In this document: positions 60,265 through 64,000 of the stretch, piece by piece | How positions within the stretch are numbered: the first letter of the stretch is position 1 | Layout: each line of letters starts with the position of its first letter | NCBI RefSeq assembly: GCF_003985145.1 | Contig: NZ_ML133534.1 | Location: 115,389-179,388, forward strand | Reading direction: 5' to 3' | DNA: 64,000 bases | DNA from: Rhizobium anhuiense | Lineage (GTDB): Bacteria; Pseudomonadota; Alphaproteobacteria; Rhizobiales; Rhizobiaceae | Program-made: the position numbers and the translations under genes | The notes under the pieces: model-generated | The model's input: the letters and a program-made list of their open reading frames with translations, nothing else | What the model was told of the DNA's origin: nothing | The model's database searches: none

Positions 60265-60672
60265 ATGGCTCGCAAGGGCAAGAAGGGTTCGAACCGGGAG
60301 GTCCGCGACAGCGCGGGCGAGGACGCTGCTCAGGCATCCACCGGGCGATCCAAACTGGATGGCCGCAGTTTCCTCTATGTCGGCGGCCGCGACTGCCAGG
60401 TGGCGCATCTTCGCCAGATCTGCAGCAATTTCGGCGCCGAGCTCATTCATCACGACGGCGGCTTGCGCGAAGCGGTTTCCCGCATCGATACCGTTCTTCC
60501 CTCGGTCGACTGCGTGTTCTGCCCGATCGACTGTATCAGCCACGATGCCTGCCTGCGGGTGAAGACCGGCTGCAAGAAGTTCGGCAAGGCCTTCATCCCG
60601 CTTCGCAACGGCAGCAAATCCAGCCTGGAGCGTGCGCTGCAGACGATGAACGAACGAGACAATGCAAGATGA
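60265..60672 (+). CDS. DUF2325 domain protein
   Basis: A 135-residue soluble protein. A basic N-terminus (MARKGKKGSNREVR) leads into a Rossmann-like DUF2325 domain: SFLYVGGRDCQVAHLRQICS, FGAELIHHDGGLREAVSRI, FCPIDCISHDACLRVKTGCK and FIPLRNGSKSSLERAL. It has several Cys and His that could bind metal or haem. The start is ATG 60265 (GTG 60250 possible). It overlaps the next gene by 4 bp (ATGA) and is likely iron-regulated. The function is not known. Confidence 0.88.
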   Translation: MARKGKKGSNREVRDSAGEDAAQASTGRSKLDGRSFLYVGGRDCQVAHLRQICSNFGAELIHHDGGLREAVSRIDTVLPSVDCVFCPIDCISHDACLRVKTGCKKFGKAFIPLRNGSKSSLERALQTMNERDNAR

Positions 60673-60941
60673 ACGACCAGCGCCCCGACGGCTTCACCAT
60701 GATCGGCCTGCACAAGCTCGCCGCGCAGACCGGCGAGGGCCTCGTGCCCGAGCTCTACGCACTTTTCCGGCAGCATGCCGAACGCCAGAATATCCACCAG
60801 AATGTGACGCTGTTCCCGACCTGGGAAGCGCGTATGCCCGGAGAAGCCGCAACAAGACCGCTTGGCCAAGCGGCGGCAAACGGTAATAATATCCTCGCTT
60901 TTCCCTCGCGTTCCGCAAGGGCGGGCAAGAGGCAGGCGTAG
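60669..60941 (+). CDS. Unknown 90-residue protein in the haem-degradation unit
   Basis: A 90-residue protein starting MNDQRPDGFTMIGLHKLAAQ, with FRQHAERQNIHQNVTLFPTW and a basic C-terminus. The start overlaps the DUF2325 stop (ATGA), so translation is coupled. It has no signal or membrane span and no family I know. Its place between DUF2325 and a HmuQ-like mono-oxygenase suggests a role in haem metabolism or iron release. Confidence 0.75.
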   Translation: MNDQRPDGFTMIGLHKLAAQTGEGLVPELYALFRQHAERQNIHQNVTLFPTWEARMPGEAATRPLGQAAANGNNILAFPSRSARAGKRQA

Positions 60942-60950
60942 GGAGATTCC

Positions 60951-61265
60951 ATGTATATCGCAATGAACCGCTTCAAGGTCGCAACCGGAAGCGAAGGTGA
61001 TTTGGAGACGGTCTGGCGCAACCGCGATTCCAGCCTGCCGGAGGTGCCCGGTTTCGTCGAATTCCGGCTGCTGCGCGGCAAGGTCAACGAAGAGGAGGGC
61101 TATACGCTCTATTCCTCGCACACGGTCTGGAAAAGCGAAGCGGATTTTCAGAACTGGACGAAGTCCGAAAGTTTTCGCGCGGCGCACCGCAATGCCGGCG
61201 ATCACAAGGCGATCTACAAGGGGCCGCCGGTTTTCGAAGGCTTCAATGTGGTTGATGGCGTTTGA
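60951..61265 (+). CDS. hmuQ: HmuQ/IsdG-like haem-degrading mono-oxygenase
   Basis: A 104-residue dimeric alpha-beta-barrel (ABM) protein. MYIAMNRFKVATGSEGDLET is the typical start, followed by VPGFVEFRLLRGKVNEEEGY, YSSHTVWKSEADFQNWTKSE and a C-terminal FRAAHR with the likely haem-ligand His. The family opens haem without classical haem oxygenase; HmuQ and HmuD of Bradyrhizobium are the nearest described examples. It has a good ribosome site (GGGAGA) and closes the DUF2325 unit. Confidence 0.85.
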   Translation: MYIAMNRFKVATGSEGDLETVWRNRDSSLPEVPGFVEFRLLRGKVNEEEGYTLYSSHTVWKSEADFQNWTKSESFRAAHRNAGDHKAIYKGPPVFEGFNVVDGV

Positions 61266-61336
61266 TTGCAGTTGGTGCGGCGTGATTTAGCTCTTAGCGA
61301 AATCTTGATTCTGTCTTCAGCATGGCCCCACGCACA

Positions 61337-61370
61337 CCCTCATTCCTGTGACAGGCACAGGAATGAAGGA
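61337..61370. repeat. Mini copy of the CCCTCATTCCTGTG inverted repeat
   Basis: CCCTCATTCCTGTG and CACAGGAATGAAGG arms enclose only a few bases. It corresponds to one terminal hairpin of the element at 52891-53031, without its interior. It lies between hmuQ and the DUF423 gene and could act as a transcription stop for both. Confidence 0.8.
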
Positions 61371-61402
61371 GGAGAAGACGTGAGCAGTCAGCAAAAACTC
61401 TC

Positions 61403-61774
61403 TCAAGCCTTAACCCGGAAGACAGCGCCCGCGGCAACGGCCAGCCAGCCAAGCATCATCGCCCAGCCGCCGGTCGGTGCGGCATAGGGGAAGAGGCTGG
61501 AGCCGGTAAAGCGCAAGGTGACGAGATCGCCGGCAAAAAGCAGCGTTCCGACAATCATCAGAAAACCGGCCAGCCAGGCGGTTCTGAGCCTGGCGTTGCC
61601 GAGAGCCAATGCCAGCAGGGCCGGGGCGTGGGCAAGGCACATGGCGGATGCAGATGCCGCAAGATTGGCTTCGCCGCCGCCATGGGCGGCAAGGGCGGCG
61701 AGCCCCACGCCGGCGACGCCGAACAGGCCGGCAAAGAGATAGAGCACCGGCTCCAGACGCGCGTTCAAGCTCAT
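61403..61774 (-). CDS. DUF423 membrane protein
   Basis: A 123-residue membrane protein with four hydrophobic segments. FAGLFGVAGVGLAALAAHG, LLFAGDLVTLRFTG and YAAPTGGWAMMLGWLAVAAG are characteristic of the DUF423 (YwdK) family. Function unknown. ATG 61774 is used. A 16-bp tandem repeat and the truncated haemoglobin gene lie upstream. Confidence 0.87.
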   Translation of the reverse strand: MSLNARLEPVLYLFAGLFGVAGVGLAALAAHGGGEANLAASASAMCLAHAPALLALALGNARLRTAWLAGFLMIVGTLLFAGDLVTLRFTGSSLFPYAAPTGGWAMMLGWLAVAAGAVFRVKA

Positions 61775-61795
61775 GGTCAATCCTTATCGCCAGAT

Positions 61796-61843
61796 GGCCT
61801 TATAGTCAGAGGGCCTTATAGTCAGAGGGCCTTATCGTCAGGG
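61796..61843. repeat. Three tandem 16-bp repeats at the 3' end of the truncated haemoglobin gene
   Basis: Units 61796-61811 and 61812-61827 are identical (GGCCTTATAGTCAGAG) and 61828-61843 differs at two bases (GGCCTTATCGTCAGGG). On the minus strand the third unit encodes the last residues of the haemoglobin and its stop; the others lie after it. Confidence 0.9.
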
Positions 61844-62298
61844 GCCTTGTTCTGCATGTGATAGGCCAGCCGTTCGACCGGCGCCCAGATGAGATCGCGC
61901 AGCGCCTGGCTGGCAATGGTTTCATCCATGGCACGGCGGAAGCAGAGCAGCCACTCATCGCGCTCGACAGGGCCGATCTCGGCGACGAAATGGCGGCTGC
62001 GCAGGCGCGGATGGCCGCGCTTGTCGGTATAAAGCGGCGGACCGCCGAGATATCCGGTCATATATTCGTAGAATTTCTCTTCGCTGCCCTGAAGGCTCGG
62101 CGGATGCACGGCGCGCACGTTCCTCGCCTCCGGCAGCCTGTCCATCAGTTCGTAGAAGCGGTGCGTCAGCGCCCGCACGATGGGATCGCCGCCGATCGCC
62201 TCGTAAAGTGTGGTGACTTTCTCCGTCACGAAACCATCCCTGAATACATCTGTCCCCGCCTCTACATGCACCTCTGGGAAAACGATCGCAACCGTCAT
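61822..62298 (-). CDS. Group II truncated haemoglobin
   Basis: A 158-residue globin of the 2-on-2 fold. LYEAIGGDPIVRALTHRFYE is the typical N-terminal helix, KFYEYMTGYLGGPPLY and GHPRLRSRHFVAEIG contain the proximal-His region, and RDEWLLCFRRAMDE contains the group II Trp (G8). It may bind oxygen or nitric oxide in the cytoplasm. ATG 62298 is used; the ribosome site is weak. The gene end is formed from a short tandem repeat. Confidence 0.9.
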   Translation of the reverse strand: MTVAIVFPEVHVEAGTDVFRDGFVTEKVTTLYEAIGGDPIVRALTHRFYELMDRLPEARNVRAVHPPSLQGSEEKFYEYMTGYLGGPPLYTDKRGHPRLRSRHFVAEIGPVERDEWLLCFRRAMDETIASQALRDLIWAPVERLAYHMQNKAPDDKAL

Positions 62299-62366
62299 CA
62301 AGGTGCCGCGGCATTTCGCGCATAATCCCGGTATCGCAGGGGTTCCAATCGATTCCTCTTGACAAA

Positions 62367-62380
62367 ACCGTCCGGACGGT
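62367..62380. promoter_or_regulatory. Palindromic TetR operator over the tetR-smr promoter
   Basis: ACCGTCCGGACGGT is a perfect 14-bp palindrome. It lies between TTGACA (62359-62364) and TATCTT (62380-62385), so a repressor bound here would cover the promoter. It stands 15 bp before the TetR start codon, suggesting autoregulation. Confidence 0.7.
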
Positions 62381-62394
62381 ATCTTTTAATCTGC

Positions 62395-62958
62395 ATGTCG
62401 AACGCTCATCATCGCAAGAAACAGCCCGCTCTCGTGCGCCAGCAATTGCTGGAGGTCGCGGCGCGCCTTGCTGCCAGCGAAGGCATGGCTGCCGTCACGC
62501 TCGATGCGGTGTCGGCCGCCTCCAGCGTCAGCAAGGGCGGGCTGCTGCATCATTTTCCGACGAAGAATGCGCTGCTCGATGCCCTGTTCGAGAGCCTGCT
62601 CGAAAAGTTCGACGCCGATATAGAGGAACTGATGCGCGGCGATCCGCAGCCGCAGGGCCGCTTCACCCGCGCCTATCTCAGGGCGGTAGCCGGCCTAAAG
62701 GATCGTCCCGACGATTCCAGGGGGTGGACGCAGGTAACGATCGCGCTTCTGGCCGAACCCCGGCTGCGTCTTCGCTGGCGCCAATGGGTGCAGGCACGGG
62801 CGGAGGAGTACATCGGCACCGACTCCTCCCTCGATGCGCAGGTCGTGCGTTTCGCCGCCGACGGACTTTGGTTCGCAGATACGTTGGAAAGCCATGATAT
62901 CGACGGCGTTCTGAGGCGGGATCTCATCGATCGCCTTGTCGAACTGACCGGCAAGTAA
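62395..62958 (+). CDS. TetR-family regulator of the SMR efflux gene
   Basis: A 187-residue TetR regulator. The DNA-binding domain (about 12-60) reads QQLLEVAARLAASEGMAAVT and VSKGGLLHHFPTKNALLDAL. The C-terminal ligand domain (TetR_C type, about 85-185) has GWTQVTIALLAEPRLRLRWR. ATG 62395 is used. It is 18 bp before the SMR gene and is its likely repressor, acting at the palindrome in the promoter. Confidence 0.9.
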   Translation: MSNAHHRKKQPALVRQQLLEVAARLAASEGMAAVTLDAVSAASSVSKGGLLHHFPTKNALLDALFESLLEKFDADIEELMRGDPQPQGRFTRAYLRAVAGLKDRPDDSRGWTQVTIALLAEPRLRLRWRQWVQARAEEYIGTDSSLDAQVVRFAADGLWFADTLESHDIDGVLRRDLIDRLVELTGK

Positions 62959-62976
62959 TCCGAAAAGGAATTCGCC

Positions 62977-63318
62977 ATGAGCCAGGCTGCCGTCTACGGG
63001 CTGCTGTTTGCAGCCATCGTGCTCGAGGTCGTCGGCACGACCGCGCTGCAACTGTCGCAGCAGTTCACCCGCATCGGGCCGACGGCACTCGTCGTCGCCT
63101 GTTATGCGGCCGCCTTCTATTGCCTGTCGCTGACGCTGAAGAGCATCCCGGTCGGCATCGCCTATGCGATTTGGAGCGCTTTGGGAATCGTGCTGATTTC
63201 CTCGGTCGGTCTGGTCTTCTTCAAGCAGCGCCTCGACCTGCCGGCCATCGTCGGGCTCGGGCTGATCGTCACAGGCGTTATGGTCGTCAATCTCTTCTCG
63301 AAATCCGTTTCACATTGA
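62977..63318 (+). CDS. Small multidrug resistance (SMR/EmrE-like) efflux protein
   Basis: A 113-residue, four-span membrane protein. The essential membrane Glu lies in LLFAAIVLEVVGTTALQLSQ; GIAYAIWSALGIVLISSVGL and GLGLIVTGVMVVNLFSKS are typical. It exports cationic compounds as an antiparallel dimer, driven by protons. It is in an operon with the TetR gene. A GGCGGA/TCCGCC hairpin (63338-63352) follows and may terminate. Confidence 0.93.
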   Translation: MSQAAVYGLLFAAIVLEVVGTTALQLSQQFTRIGPTALVVACYAAAFYCLSLTLKSIPVGIAYAIWSALGIVLISSVGLVFFKQRLDLPAIVGLGLIVTGVMVVNLFSKSVSH

Positions 63319-63337
63319 TATTGCTGTGGTATTTCCA

Positions 63338-63352
63338 GGCGGATTTTCCGCC
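63338..63352 (+). terminator. Weak terminator-like hairpin after the SMR gene
   Basis: GGCGGA and TCCGCC arms around TTT, 20 bp after the stop codon. No clear T tract follows directly, so confidence is low. Confidence 0.4.
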
Positions 63353-63510
63353 TTCGTCCGGCAAATTTTCCCCTTTGTCAAAATACTGACAAAGGTCTAT
63401 GTGTTCCTTAGATGTGGAGGAGACGAGGCGCAGCCAGCGCCGTTTTCCAAAGCGCTTTGAATCCTGCCTTCCCGCCTATCGATACTTCCAGGTTTCTACA
63501 GGAGCACATC

Positions 63511-64000
63511 ATGGCCATTCGCACCGTCGTCTGGGGAGAGAATATCCACGAGAATACCAATGCCGTCGTCCGGGGCATCTATCCCGAAGGCATGCACACG
63601 ACGATCGCCAACGCGCTGAATACCGACCCCAGCATCTCGGCGACGACGGCGACGCTGCAGGAGCCGGAACACGGCCTCAGCGAAGCCCGCCTTGCCGAAA
63701 CCGATGTCTTGACCTGGTGGGGCCACAAGGATCACGGCGCCGTCTCCGATGTCGTCGTCGAGCGTGTCGCCAAGCGCGTCTGGGAAGGCATGGGGCTGCT
63801 CGTGCTGCATTCCGGCCATTTCTCCAAGATCTTCAAGCGGTTGATGGGCACACCCTGCGCGCTGAAATGGCGTGAGGCGGGTGAGCGCGAGCGTCTGTGG
63901 ACGATCAATCAGCGCCATCCGATCGCCGCCGGCATCGGCGAACATTTCGAACTCGAGAACGAGGAAATGTACGGCGAGCAGTTTTCGGTGCCGGAACCGC
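63511..64000 (+). CDS. ThuA-domain (trehalose utilisation-like) protein, 5' part
   Basis: The frame is open to the end of the window, so the 3' end is missing. The start ATG 63511 has AGGAG at ideal spacing. The visible 163 residues begin MAIRTVVWGENIHENTNAVV and contain DVLTWWGHKDHGAVSDVVVE, GLLVLHSGHFSKIFKRLMGT and GEHFELENEEMYGEQF, which match the ThuA-like, class I amidotransferase-type fold. In Sinorhizobium ThuA and ThuB help use trehalose and other disaccharides. No thu transport genes are visible upstream. Confidence 0.88.
   Translation, partial: MAIRTVVWGENIHENTNAVVRGIYPEGMHTTIANALNTDPSISATTATLQEPEHGLSEARLAETDVLTWWGHKDHGAVSDVVVERVAKRVWEGMGLLVLHSGHFSKIFKRLMGTPCALKWREAGERERLWTINQRHPIAAGIGEHFELENEEMYGEQFSVPEP

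Overview
The window looks like chromosomal DNA of a fast-growing rhizobium, most likely the Rhizobium leguminosarum/R. etli group. The grounds are GC-rich coding DNA, a urt-ure urea cluster, an hmuPSTUV haem cluster with a RirA-type operator, a phyR-nepR-ecfG general stress locus, a PreA/PreT reductive pyrimidine pathway, and Rhizobium-type short intergenic repeats. No rRNA, tRNA, phage, insertion sequence or CRISPR was seen. All identifications were made by eye from motifs and family knowledge; no database search was run.

Layout. 1-3.9 kb: end of a branched-chain amino acid ABC operon (livM', livG, livF, a small membrane protein, the binding protein, a strong terminator). 4.1-8.4 kb (minus): a LuxR-type response regulator and a large hybrid kinase whose sensor is a complete NCS1 nucleobase permease. 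8.6-10.5 kb: a secreted PAP2 acid phosphatase with an autotransporter-type beta-strand tail. 10.7-25.9 kb: one long co-directional urea region, urtABCD-x-urtE-ureDA-x-ureB-x-x-ureC-x-x-ureEFG, where x marks non-urease genes, including a protein with glycosyltransferase-29 (sialyltransferase)-like motifs and a diguanylate cyclase. 26-30.5 kb (minus): an RND efflux pump and its adaptor.

30.9-39.7 kb: ABC importer, cupin, dihydropyrimidinase, an unknown protein, an M20 ureidopropionase/carbamoylase and a RutR-like regulator. preA-preT at 46.7-49.3 kb complete the reductive uracil/thymine route, and RutR-like operators stand in front of both halves. Between them lie bacteriophytochrome plus haem oxygenase, a LysR/oxidoreductase pair, a rhodanese and FtrA.

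49.5-54 kb: the general stress response locus: an HWE-type kinase, phyR, divergent nepR-ecfG, and a DUF883/DUF1469 membrane-protein pair. Four good GGAAC-N16/17-CGTT (EcfG) promoters are visible. One drives no recognisable protein gene but a stretch of about 120 nt ending in an intrinsic terminator, with two C-rich loops. I read this as a stress-induced small RNA comparable to Caulobacter GsrN, and it is the most interesting item in the window.

54-61.3 kb: haem acquisition (hmuPSTUV minus; a secreted protein, TonB, DUF2325, an unknown protein and a HmuQ-like haem mono-oxygenase plus), with TGA-N9-TCA iron-responsive operators ahead of both units. 61.4-64 kb: a DUF423 protein, a truncated haemoglobin, a TetR/SMR efflux pair and the start of a ThuA-family gene cut by the window end.
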